From Lepidostoma basale (lineage: Eukaryota > Arthropoda > Insecta > Trichoptera > Lepidostomatidae), in NCBI GenBank assembly GCA_022606425.2, contig JAHDVF020000468.1, positions 310,001 to 374,000 of the forward strand: DNA of 64,000 bases, given 5' to 3'. The position numbers and the translations under genes were made by a program. This document shows positions 54,060 through 63,084 of this stretch, one piece after another. How positions within the stretch are numbered: position 1 is the first letter of the stretch; every line of letters begins with the position of its first letter. The notes under the pieces were generated by a model that saw nothing but the letters and a program-made list of their open reading frames with translations, was not told the origin of the DNA and searched no databases.

Positions 54060-55380
54060 CGAGGTCTGTTCAAAAAGTATCGCGAATTTTATATTTTTTC
54101 AAAAAGTATTTATTTATTCATGAATATCTATTTTGTCCCCTTCAAAGTAATTCCCCTCGGATATAATACATTTATGCCAACGTTTTTTCCAATCCTCGAA
54201 GCACTTAAAAAAATCATTTTTGTGATCTTGTTCAGCTCCTCCTTCGATGCCGTCTTTATCTCCTCAATCGTGGCGTAGCGTCGTCCTTTCATGGGCCTCT
54301 TCAGTTTTGGAAACAGGAAAAAGTCACAGGGGGCCAGGTCTGGGGAATACGGTGGCTGCGGCACCATTACTGTGTTGTTTTTGGCCAAATATTCGCGCAC
54401 AAGCAACGATGTGCGAGCAGGGGCGTTATCATGGTGCAAAAGCCAGTTTTTGTTCTTCCACAAATCCGGGCGTTTCTGGCGGATTGCTTCGCGCAAATTG
54501 CGCATAACTTGCAGGTAATATTCCTTATTGACCGTACTACCCTGTGGCAAGAACTCATGATGCACCACGCCCCTGCAATCGAAGAAAACTGTGAGCAAAA
54601 CCTTCACGTTCGACCGAACTTGGCGCGCTTTTTTTGGTCTTGGCTCATGCGGCAGCTTCCATTGGGATGATTGAGCTTTGGTTTCCACGTCATAACCATA
54701 AACCCATGATTCGTCACCAGTTATGACCCTCTGGAGCACATTTGGGTCGTCACGGACCGAGTCCAACATCTCCTGAGCAATGTTAACGCGATGCTGTTTT
54801 TGGTCGAAATTGAGCAATTTTGGCACGAATTTCGCGGCGACCCGACTCATGCCCAAATCATTGGTTAAAATCGAATGGCACGAGCCAATCGATATGTTTA
54901 GGTCCTCAGCAACTTCTCTAACGGTGATTCGACGATTGGCTAATACTATTTTCTTCACTTTATCAATGTTTTCGTCTGTTGTTGACGTGCTCGGGCGTCC
55001 GGCACGCTCTTCGTCGTTCATATCTTCTCGGCCCTCTGAGAACATTTTGTACCACCGATAAACGTTGCTTTGGTCCAAGGTAGCTTCACCATATGCCACA
55101 GTCAACATTCGAAATGCGTCCGCGCACTTTATTTTGTTTTTCACACAAAATTTGATACAGATTCTTTGATCCATTTTTTGGAATAGGCAAAAATCGAAGA
55201 CGAGCCAAAACACATCCAAGCAAAACAGCTGTCAAAAATTAACTAAACATTCAAAATGGCCGACCTTGTCAGCATAAGTAAGGGACATGAGTACCAACAT
55301 AACGCTACAAAAAAATCAAAAATCAAATATACGTAGCCAGCGGAAATTCAAAATTCGCGATACTTTTTGAACAGACCTCG
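54060..55380 (-). mobile_element. Mariner DNA transposon, full length
   Basis: 1321 bp with perfect 31 bp terminal inverted repeats (CGAGGTCTGTTCAAAAAGTA and on) and TA target duplications (54058-54059, 55381-55382). It contains a near-complete DD34D transposase gene. Identical ends and one coding lesion suggest recent arrival compared with the LINE debris around it. Confidence 0.95.
54128..55174 (-). pseudogene. Mariner transposase (DD34D), one late frameshift
   Basis: From the ATG at 55174 the frame runs 348 residues. It has an N-terminal double helix-turn-helix region (SNVYRWYKMFSEGRE; VREVAEDLNISIGSCHSIL), then the catalytic triad: D144 in TGDESWVYGYD, D239 in HHDNAPA and D274 in SPDLAPCDFF, with 34 residues between the last two. 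Near 54217-54221 one A of an A-run is missing compared with what the downstream frame expects. The last 30 or so residues are therefore read out of frame, and the usual ending continues in another frame to a stop at 54114-54116. A 15-codon upstream extension exists but the family start fits 55174. Transposase would cut at the inverted repeats; whether the shifted C-terminus tolerates activity is unknown. Confidence 0.93.
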
Positions 55381-55496
55381 TATGTTTGCATATAAAAAAT
55401 TTAGCAAATAAAATTTTCTATCTGCTATTTACAAAACAGAAAGAAATTAATTTTTATTGGAAATAAAACTATAATCATTTTACCATTTTTTTGTGT

Positions 55497-55916
55497 TTAA
55501 AAATTTATATATATTGTTCCGTAATCAAGTAATTTTCCATCACGAAATGGCTTGATACTAACATGAAATGTATTGTACTCAAATATAGATGTACAACACG
55601 GAATAAATATAAATTTATTCGCAGAAATAAAAATACATTTTCTTAAGAAAATCTGAAAATTAAATTTGTACCGCGCCTTACTAATTCTTAAAACCTTGGC
55701 GTGAAAGTCCCGATACCGGATCACCATAAAATGTTCCCAGACCCTTGACTTACGCTCCTCAAGGTCACCGCCACAGGCGCGAGTAACAAAAGAGTCGAGT
55801 TTCCCTTTCGTGTTGTTTGCCGTGATTATCTGCAAACTACACACTCGTATTCTGATTTTGTTTCGTAATGATTTTTCTTTGTTAGACATAATAGAGAATT
55901 CCATTTTATTTCCCAT
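55497..55916 (-). CDS. Unidentified 139-codon ORF
   Basis: A long frame for this AT-rich DNA. The central part (AACGGD-free middle: KLDSFVTRACGGDLEERKSR, VWEHFMVIRYRDFHAKVLR) is GC-richer and looks coding. It is preceded by a possible acceptor (GTGTGTAGTTTGCAG), and a perfect donor GTAAGT occurs inside. It may be one or two exons of an unknown gene or a decayed transposon ORF; the VWEHF string faintly recalls BED-finger proteins, but cysteines and histidines do not follow. No function assigned. Confidence 0.25.
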   Translation of the reverse strand: MGNKMEFSIMSNKEKSLRNKIRIRVCSLQIITANNTKGKLDSFVTRACGGDLEERKSRVWEHFMVIRYRDFHAKVLRISKARYKFNFQIFLRKCIFISANKFIFIPCCTSIFEYNTFHVSIKPFRDGKLLDYGTIYINF

Positions 55917-56094
55917 GACATGCAGATATGAAGAAACTACTGGAGTTAGTATATTTCTTAAGATGTAATCAATTACTTAAGTTTTACGTTCACTTCTAAC
56001 TATCAATTTGTTGCAATCAGATATAAATTGCAAACGTGCAGATGAACACTTCGTTTAATCATTGAAGAAACTATAAAAAAATTTAAGAAATCAT

Positions 56095-56330
56095 TGAAAA
56101 TCATTGAAATCATTGAAATCATTGAAATCATTGAAATCATTGAAATCATTGAAATCAATGAAATCATTTAAATCATTGCAATCAATGAAATCATTGAAAT
56201 CATTGAAATCATTGAAATCATTGAAATCATTGAAATCATTGAAATCATTGAAATCATTGAAATCGTTGAAATCATCATTGAAATCATCATTGAAATCATT
56301 GAAAATCATTGAAGAAACTATAAAAAAATT
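56095..56330. repeat. 9 bp minisatellite (GAAATCATT)n
   Basis: About 25 units, some with a TCATCATT or CAAT variation. Because the period is 9, both strands are open and spell KSL- or NDF-type repeats; these are not genes. Confidence 0.95.
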
Positions 56331-56334
56331 CCAA

Positions 56335-56740
56335 ATCATTGAAGAAACTATAAAAAAAACTCCATAGATATAAAATTTCTTTATAAAATCAGTACTTGAA
56401 CGATTTGAAAATAATGTCTCTTGTTGAAATATCTTAATGCAATTCTAGTAAATATTTTGGGTGATCTCATGAACGCTCGAATCACATGTTTATTGTTTGC
56501 GAATTTATGATTATAGCTTATCAATATAATTAATTGGTAGTAATTTTTTTCTGAAAACCGTATTATAACATTTTATTATTATATATACGAAATATTGTAA
56601 AGAAGGGTCAGTATATTTTAAGTAAATACATCGACGGACTCTATTATAAGTTAGGTTAACACAGAGATTTAAAAGTTTATGATTACATTACGTTGTTTAA
56701 AATTTTGTTAACAACTCAAAATCAGTAGACAAAAAACATG
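56335..56740. other. AT-rich intergenic sequence
   Basis: Nothing recognised. Confidence 0.4.
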
Positions 56741-56744
56741 GTTA

Positions 56745-57132
56745 ATAATAATTATAATAATAATTAGGCTAATTTGTTTAGCGCCGTTTTCGTGAATAGC
56801 TCACCTCAAGGGTGCTTTGACAATGTTTTTAGTCATGAGAGCTGCATGTGACACTAGCAATCAGATAACCGTTGCTTACATTTTATAGGATATTTTGAAA
56901 ATGTGGGTTTTTAGATGAGATTTACAGTCTGTCGGATTGTCAATGCATCTGAGGCGTGCAGGAAGCATATTCCAGGCGGACGGACCTGCCACTGCGAAAA
57001 CCCGATCTCCGAAATTTGTCCGGGGGTTGCGCTTTGGCTCAACTAATCTGGCTATTGCCGAGGAGTTTGCTGATCGAAGCGTAGATTGTCGCAAGTTAGG
57101 GCTATCAGCAACACAAAGTTCAGATATATATG
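56745..57132 (-). mobile_element. CR1-like LINE 3' end
   Basis: (AAT)n end, then on the minus strand the C-terminus NPRTNFGDRVFAVAGPSAW and NMLPARLRCIDNP, ending FKISYKM. It is 5'-truncated at TTCAGATATATA. Same family as 25.8 and 63.1 kb. Confidence 0.85.
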
Positions 57133-57354
57133 ATACGACACGTCACGATTTAGGAACTCACTAAAAAATTCAGTCACACAACAATAGTTTTAATATTAAA
57201 TGACAAAATATTTACTTTAGTTAAATATTGGACATACCTTTAACCAGGTTGGTAAGAAAAAGAAAAGATCTAATGCCTTTTTAGAGCCATCCCAATGATA
57301 TATTATAATCAAAATAAGAGTTTGCCATTGACACAAGACGATATACAACAACAG

Positions 57355-57560
57355 TACCATCACGCCGTTTCCCATAAATGGTAGGCAGAAAGAAAGGATC
57401 GCCCCACTACTCTATCCTGACATACCTCTCTAGCTTCCACTATATTCATACAGCGAGTCATACACGCAATTCGATTGTTAAAACTTCTAACATGCATAAA
57501 ATTTGATTCATTTTGTCGTGCCATGTTTAACCTCGGTTTTCCTCGAGTCCGTACTCCACT
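57355..57560 (-). mobile_element. RTE-like LINE 3' end
   Basis: ATCACGCCGTTTCCCATAAA, then the reversed cysteine-containing tail (CATACCTCTCTAGCTTCCAC) and basic region. No (GTTA)n tail. Confidence 0.7.
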
Positions 57561-57673
57561 CAAGTAGATGATCATAATATTATATGGTAAAAATAATATA
57601 AAACAATTTGTTCACCTTTCACCTCTCTTAAAAAATAAACAAACAAAATGTTTATAATAAATCATAAAAAAGT

Positions 57674-57679
57674 TTTATT
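57674..57679 (-). terminator. Poly(A) signal of the SOD gene
   Basis: AATAAA on the minus strand, 60 nt after the stop codon. Confidence 0.6.
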
Positions 57680-57738
57680 GCTTATAATAGAATACATAAA
57701 TACTAAAATACTAAAGGCGACCAAATCAATTAAGAATT

Positions 57739-57990
57739 TTACAGGATGCCGATGACCCCGCAAGCTGCCCTAGCCCCAGCGTTGCCCGTGGTCTTGGAGT
57801 CGGGGTGGTTGGTCCTCCCGAGATCGTCCTGCCCGGCATGGACCACCATGGCCCTGCCGATGATGTTGTTAGGTCCAGACAGCGAGATGAGATGGTCCAC
57901 GAAGTCCACATTGGCGTGTCCATTGTTAGACTCGATGTTTCCAAGATCTCCAACGTGACGCTCTTGGTCCTGGGGAGCTCCGTGGTTTCT
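57739..57990 (-). CDS. Cu/Zn SOD terminal coding exon
   Basis: 83 codons plus TAA, starting [18 protein letters not shown] and ending AACGVIGIL. The acceptor is TTGAAATCTACAG. It carries three of the metal-binding histidines, the zinc-site aspartate and the active-site arginine. Confidence 0.95.
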   Translation of the reverse strand, partial: RNHGAPQDQERHVGDLGNIESNNGHANVDFVDHLISLSGPNNIIGRAMVVHAGQDDLGRTNHPDSKTTGNAGARAACGVIGIL

Positions 57991-60900
57991 CTGTAGATTT
58001 CAATTGTTTTATTTAATATTGATTAAAAACAGATCACTTACAACTAGTTTAAAAAAAACACAGATATCCCATTATGAAAATACAACATTGATATCTAACG
58101 TTTGCTAGAATTCCAAAATACTTTCAATAATTACAGTATCATCAGCACAGTCGTATGTCAAATAATCAACTTTTCGAAAAGATTAAGACTTGCATAGAAA
58201 TAAGATTAACCCCCATTGTACGGATGGCTTCATTTGCAGTAATGTTAAAATTACTATCAAACTGCGACTACATTTACAGCTCAGACAGAAAATCCCAGTT
58301 CATCATAATATTACGTACATTTAATAGTAAGGAACTAAAGTCAAAATGTTTATAAGATTCATTCATATATAGCCTAGGTTCTCAAAGTGTGCGATAACGC
58401 CCCCTTGTGGGCGTTTGAGACTTTCAGGGTGGCAGTAGAAGACCCAGAAAAAATAGAGAGCGTGGGTAGATAAAAAAATATAGTCTAAAAAGACAAAAAA
58501 AACACGCTAATCACGTAGGTACTAATAAAGCAAGTTCTACTTAAATATTGGTAAATTATGTTATTGTATGTATTGTAATCATTTTCCCACATTTCGAATA
58601 TTTGGAATAACTTTTATGGGAGGGGGGCGTTGAACGTTTATTTTTCTTGTAAAGGGGGCGGTGGCCCAGAAAAGATTGGAAACCTATGATATACAGGTAT
58701 GTGCTGCTAATGTGGTCTGCTGCAGATCAAAATCATTGTTTTACCAATGTGAAAATATGAATTTAAGGAGAACTTTACAATTTGATTAATGATTCCGTTT
58801 TACTTTTTTTGTATAAGATGAAAGAATTTTTTACAAAATTTTTTTAAATCCCAAACTTGTTTCTAATGTATTGCTACAAGTCTATAACATGATAAATGGC
58901 CTGTTTTATATTTAGACATTCATATATAACTGGAGCCTTGACCACTTCAAGGAAATCCCTCGATTTTTCATTCGTGTGCCTTATTCAAGTTATTCCGTTA
59001 TTGACTAGATTTATGAGTATATTTATGTGACTAATAATTAACTCCGAGTGATACTATTAATTGTTTTGCTGTGACGAAAATTTCCAAACAATTAATATCT
59101 ACAATACTATATATAATTATTATTATTATTATTATTATTTTGTTGAAAAAACTCCTTACATCATTACAGCGCAAGCCAAATCGATGTAAAGGGTGAAATA
59201 AAAGAATATCAAAGGAAATATACATAGAACCATATGAATAGGAAAAGCCAGTTATCTGCTTGCTGCCTTTATCATAAGGGCATTTACGAATTCGCCATAA
59301 TTGCATCCAAAGAGGTCTATCTCTTTTGCAACCTCATTTAAGAGACGAATCGCCCTCAATACAGGAGAACTTCGAAGGGCCTCTGTGCGGCAATTTGGGG
59401 CATAAAATAATATATGCCCCTTGCTCTGCTATAACTATGGGGAACGTACAGATTTAGCTCTCTCAGCACTCCTGGATTGAAAACACCTCCGGATAACAGT
59501 TTAAAAAAATGCTTTCCCAGAAAGATCATTCTACGAGCTTCAAGAGTGTTGAAACCCAACACTCCTGAGAGAAATAGTGAGGGGTACATAAAAGGATAAC
59601 AGTTATACTCCCTTAGGATAAGGATAACAGTTATACTCTTTAATATTGTATAATTATATGTACCAAATTACATATCAACTAATTACTTTGTCCATCCGTC
59701 ACAAATTATGCATCTTCATTAAAATAATTTAATATCTTCATACACATCTCATATTCAATACAATGATTAAGCTACATTGAAAAATTTCCACACATTTTAG
59801 ATTGTTATTATACATGCACATTGATACTACTAGATATCTGCGGTATAAAATAATATATGTATTATAATTATCATATAATACAACAAGTGCAATAAGTTCT
59901 AGAAAAAAATATGTATTTTGTTGATTTGACATAATTTCTTATTGACTTTTCAAGATTTTTTTTTTCGATTTTACGAAATAATATAAATGTTTAAAATATG
60001 CAATAAATTGATCGCAAATCATGCGAAAAACATGCTTTAAATAAAATAAAAAACACTATAGAAAATAATACAACTTATTTTGTCCAATTTATCGACCTAT
60101 TGTACACGGAAACTTTTATTGTAAGCTTTTAATGTCCTAACTAATTAAGTAGCATATTTAATGATGAACAAGGTTGACACTCGAGGACAGCAATTAAGGA
60201 CATTGCGCAAGTGAGATACTTGTATAGGAGGTTACCCACCGCGCCTGAAGCTGTTTTAGGACGCAGCGGGGCTCTTTCGTCAGCTTTGCAAATGCAATCC
60301 TTGGGCCCGTCCCACATCCATGAGGGACTTACGTAAACTTAAGAATGGAACAGTCGAACAAGAGCAAGAGAGACCCTAGGTCACATTTAATCTAATTTAT
60401 TTTTCACCTATAAGTCTCATTACGATACGTAATATAATCTTTTAAGTTTAAATTTTTAATAAAATTTACACTTTTAACATGTTAGTATGTACAAAAACAA
60501 AATAAGAATGAGCCGGAAGAAAATGACACGGCGATATCGTGTGGTGGTTAAGGAGACAGAACGCTTGGCTCCTGATCCAGGGGACATGGGTTCAAGCCCA
60601 AACACAACCAGATTCCTTTTTCATAATAATGAGCAATTTTTTGCTCATATTGAAGATTGTAAAATAAATTTTAATGCAATTGATTTAAGCTCTTGGAGTA
60701 AGTCTTTATAAATAAATAAAAACTTGAAAAAATAATAAATACCTGATAAGGATTGAAATGGGGCCCAGCAGATCCGCACCCTCCGGTGATGTCTCCCTTG
60801 TCGTGGACGTGGAAGCCGAAGAGTCCGTTAGGCAGGCCGAGGATGGTGCCCTGCAGATGAACCGGCCCGTTCTCCGCCTCCTGGGTGAAGGTCAGGTTCC

Positions 60901-61159
60901 CGTTCACCGTCTGCCCGGCCAGCTTCACGATGGCCCTCTTTTCCTGATTGGGGACATTCTGATAGAACTGCGCGGCCGGATTTTGGTAATCATATCCCTG
61001 ATTGAAACGACTCTGAACCACGTGATAGTTCCTCTCGCGCTGGAACGCCGGCTGTTGGTAGATGCGTTGGAAGTCGTTGGGTTGGTACTGCGGACTAGCC
61101 ACTGGCGGGTCGTACCGGTATACCACGGGGGTCGCGGGCCAATGCTCCCATCGTTGGTT
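57739..61159 (-). CDS. Cu/Zn superoxide dismutase, last two coding exons (5' end not found)
   Basis: The exons 61159-60743 and 57990-57739 join in phase 0 to give a 222-residue C-terminal part. It is a Tyr/Gln/Pro-rich region of about 72 residues, then a full Cu/Zn SOD domain, which converts superoxide to oxygen and peroxide. Metal ligands are all present: FGFHVH, GPHFNP, NHG, ERHVGD and [10 protein letters not shown]. The disulfide pair is GGCGSAG with AACGVIG, and the active-site Arg is in GNAGAR. The N-terminal extension suggests a secreted or otherwise targeted form rather than the short cytosolic SOD1, but no signal peptide exon was found. An in-frame TAG just upstream (61160-61162) could be the AG of an acceptor. 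The 2.75 kb intron holds a hAT MITE, a LINE end and a SINE. Confidence 0.92.
58373..58688. mobile_element. hAT-type MITE in SOD intron
   Basis: Ends CCTAGGTTCTCAA and the mirror CATAGGTTTCCAA, flanked by an 8 bp duplication with one change (ATATATAG / ATATACAG). Both ends have GGGGGCG-type words. 316 bp, non-coding. Confidence 0.82.
58697..59104. other. SOD intron, unassigned part
   Basis: AT-rich; nothing recognised. Confidence 0.4.
59105..59590 (-). pseudogene. LINE reverse transcriptase C-terminus and 3' end in SOD intron
   Basis: An (ATT)n run at 59119-59140 is the tail. On the minus strand [20 protein letters not shown], then [20 protein letters not shown] and, in another frame, [16 protein letters not shown]. 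This is a CR1/jockey-type ending. The + strand piece at 22620-22712 is the same 3' end. Confidence 0.75.
59595..60480. other. SOD intron, unassigned part
   Basis: AT-rich; 60220-60380 is GC-richer without identity. Confidence 0.4.
60517..60720 (+). repeat. tRNA-derived SINE in SOD intron
   Basis: The head contains GTGGTGGTTAAGGAG (A-box-like) and GGGTTCAAGCCC (B box). The body TCATAATAATGAGCAATTTT and TGCTCATATTGAAGATTGTA matches the 3' half of the 22312 SINE, with an A-rich end. Confidence 0.7.
60743..61159 (-). CDS. Cu/Zn SOD upstream exon (5' boundary uncertain)
   Basis: 139 codons from 61159, ending HFNPYQ at a GT donor (GTATTT). Residues 1-72 are polar and aromatic ([39 protein letters not shown]). 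The SOD fold starts at KRAIVKLAG. There is no in-frame ATG upstream before the TAG, so the real start lies in an earlier exon. Confidence 0.85.
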
Positions 61160-61259
61160 CTACGCCGAAAGAGTCGGTACATTATCCGTCTTACGAGAAC
61201 CCTATAATGTCCACCGATTTGCATGTCCATTCAAAGCTGTGCAGGGAATATTTTTATAA

Positions 61260-61530
61260 CAGAAGCAACCACCAAAAGCTTAGCAATCTTCAATGTAGAG
61301 AATGAAACCATAAAGCTTATTTTTATATTTTCAATAGCTTTAATATCTTAACTAACTAAAACTCTCAGTTTTGTAAAACTCCATTATTAATTTATTATAG
61401 TAAGCACGATTATTTAAAGGTTTTACTTGGATTTAATTAATATAAGATATTATATAAATATTAGAGTAGTGACAAATTTGTTTTGGAGTTTCGGAATGCC
61501 CTCACTAGGCAAACATGGAAATAATGAATT
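61260..61530. other. AT-rich sequence upstream of the SOD exon
   Basis: 61365-61510 is a diverged direct copy of 61650-61790, one arm of the palindromic element there. No signal-peptide exon was recognised. Confidence 0.4.
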
Positions 61531-61535
61531 AAGAA

Positions 61536-61655
61536 AAAATGCTAAAGAAAGTATATGTTAACGATGTAAACGGAACAAGAAATAGAGGAAAGTGTGGCAG
61601 TCCATTCTTTTTGCCAACACTTTCGGGGAGACGGCATGTTGGTTGGTTGGTTTTA
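61536..61655 (+). mobile_element. RTE-like LINE 3' end, internally deleted
   Basis: AAAGTATATGTTAACGATGT and GGAACAAGAAATAGAGGAAA are joined directly to GTGTGGCAGTCCATTCTTTT and the end GGGGAGACGGCATG, with a GTTG-type tail. The inverted neighbour at 61860-62150 has the same deletion junction. Confidence 0.7.
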
Positions 61656-61661
61656 ATTAAT

Positions 61662-61858
61662 TTATAATTGTTAACACGATTGTTTAATGGTTTTACTTGA
61701 ATTTAATATATACCTATACTAAATTATATAAATAGTAGTGAGAGATTTGTTTTGGAGTTTAAGAATGCCCTCGCAAGGCGAAACAAATTTTTCATAATTT
61801 ATTATATAAATTAAATCCATATAAAACCATTAAACAATTGTGTTTACTATTATAAATT
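61662..61858. mobile_element. Palindromic MITE of about 200 bp
   Basis: TTATAATTGTTAACACGATT and TGTTTAATGGTTTTACTTGA are mirrored by AAAACCATTAAACAATTGTG and TTTACTATTATAA. It sits exactly between two oppositely oriented RTE-like ends. Confidence 0.7.
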
Positions 61859-61859
61859 A

Positions 61860-62150
61860 ACTCAAACCAACTAACCATCACGCCGTCTCCCCGAGAGTAT
61901 TGGCAGAAAGAATGGACTACCACACTTTCCTATATTTCTTTCTCCGTTTGCATCGTTAACATATACTTTCTTTAGCATTCTTTCTTAATTCATTATTTCG
62001 ATGTGCCCAAACCATCTTAATGACTATTTCGATATTTTGTTAATTTTGTTCTTAACGTTTTCACTTGCACTGCATTTACTCATATATGCATTTTAGACAG
62101 ATTGAATGACATCACATACAGATTTACGACACATTCGTCTAAATGATCTC
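61860..62150 (-). mobile_element. RTE-like LINE 3' end, inverted partner
   Basis: CCAACTAACCATCACGCCGT is the tail side; it continues through the same deletion junction as the + copy at 61536 and then farther into the reverse-transcriptase C-terminus (TTTCGATGTGCCCAAACCAT). Confidence 0.7.
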
Positions 62151-62299
62151 ATGAGCTATAACCAACGCATGGACAAATATCATGGTTTAAAATGTTTTGT
62201 TTAAACTTTAAGAAAATCATCTGCAATAATTAATTAAAAATATGCTATTCTAAAAAAATAACTCCATCTGGATGGGTGAAATTTTCTAATAAAAAAATA

Positions 62300-62700
62300 T
62301 ATTTCAGGACTATACTTAGTAACTTGGACTTGAATGCCGTGAAACGCCACCTCGCATGACAACAAGAAAGACTACCAGTAAATCCGACTCCCTGGCGTCA
62401 TAGAGTGGACCTCGTGATCCCGTGAGGCCCGGGCAATGTCATCACTGACCTTACCATCAGGATCACAGCAGACAGAGAGAGGACGTATGGCGTATAGCGT
62501 ATCTTCGGCGCTACAAAACTGAGACCCACCGATTAAGAAAAGGTAGAAAATATCTGGAGAAGGCAACGGGAATCCACTTCAGTAACACTTCCCAGGAAAT
62601 AGGGAACTGTGGTGAAATAGCATTCTCCACAATAATCACCAACGTCGGGAGAACCTGATACGTGGCTATCATAAGAAGACTGCTAGTAAGTGATATACGC
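62300..62700 (+). mobile_element. LINE 3' region
   Basis: It contains GAGAAGGCAACGGGAATCCA and CACCAACGTCGGGAGAACCTG, the sense version of the 3' region seen reversed at 40.8-40.9 and 44.9-45.0 kb (GTGGTTTCCCGTTGCCTTCT). The upstream part (62340-62540) is moderately GC-rich and frameshifted. Confidence 0.55.
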
Positions 62701-62907
62701 AATAGCTCTGTGGTATTTCCTAGTGACATGTCTTGTGACTGTTTATTTGAACTAACGAATATAACAAATAAATAAATTTATTAATATACTGATGTCAACA
62801 TTCTAACATGCTTATGTTAAACAATAAAATTAAGATTTTCGAGACAAATAACGTAGATCTGAAGCTCCGAAAACAAACTATTAAAACATATGTATAAAGC
62901 ATCTTGA

Positions 62908-63080
62908 TCAAATAAAAACAAATCAGTTTATTTACTCAAAAGACATTACAAACAGCAAAAATGTTTGAGGCATCTATTGAGTACACGTAAAATATTATAC
63001 ATATACAATATAATACCAGGAACGCATTAGAGATGGTTCGACATTAGGAAGACAAGATTCTTTCTTAAGTCGAGACTATT
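62908..63080 (-). mobile_element. LINE 3' end, family of 7966-8130
   Basis: CAAATCAGTTTATTTACTCA, GAGGCATCTATTGAG and AATACCAGGAACGCATTAGA match the 7966-8130 copy. The (AAAT)-type start suggests the 3' end of a minus-strand LINE. Confidence 0.6.
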
Positions 63081-63084
63081 TAAT

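Noticed and set aside
54247..55061. Several + strand frames of 70-93 codons
   Set aside because: All are shadows of the mariner transposase on the minus strand.
56091..56367. KSL- and NDF-repeat proteins
   Set aside because: Produced by the 9 bp minisatellite; no start context or homology.
57746..57958. Frames on both strands over the SOD last exon
   Set aside because: Shadows; the true frame contains NHG, ERHVGD and the C-terminal CGVIG.
60758..61207. 149-codon + strand frame
   Set aside because: Shadow of the SOD exon, which has the conserved SOD motifs on the minus strand.
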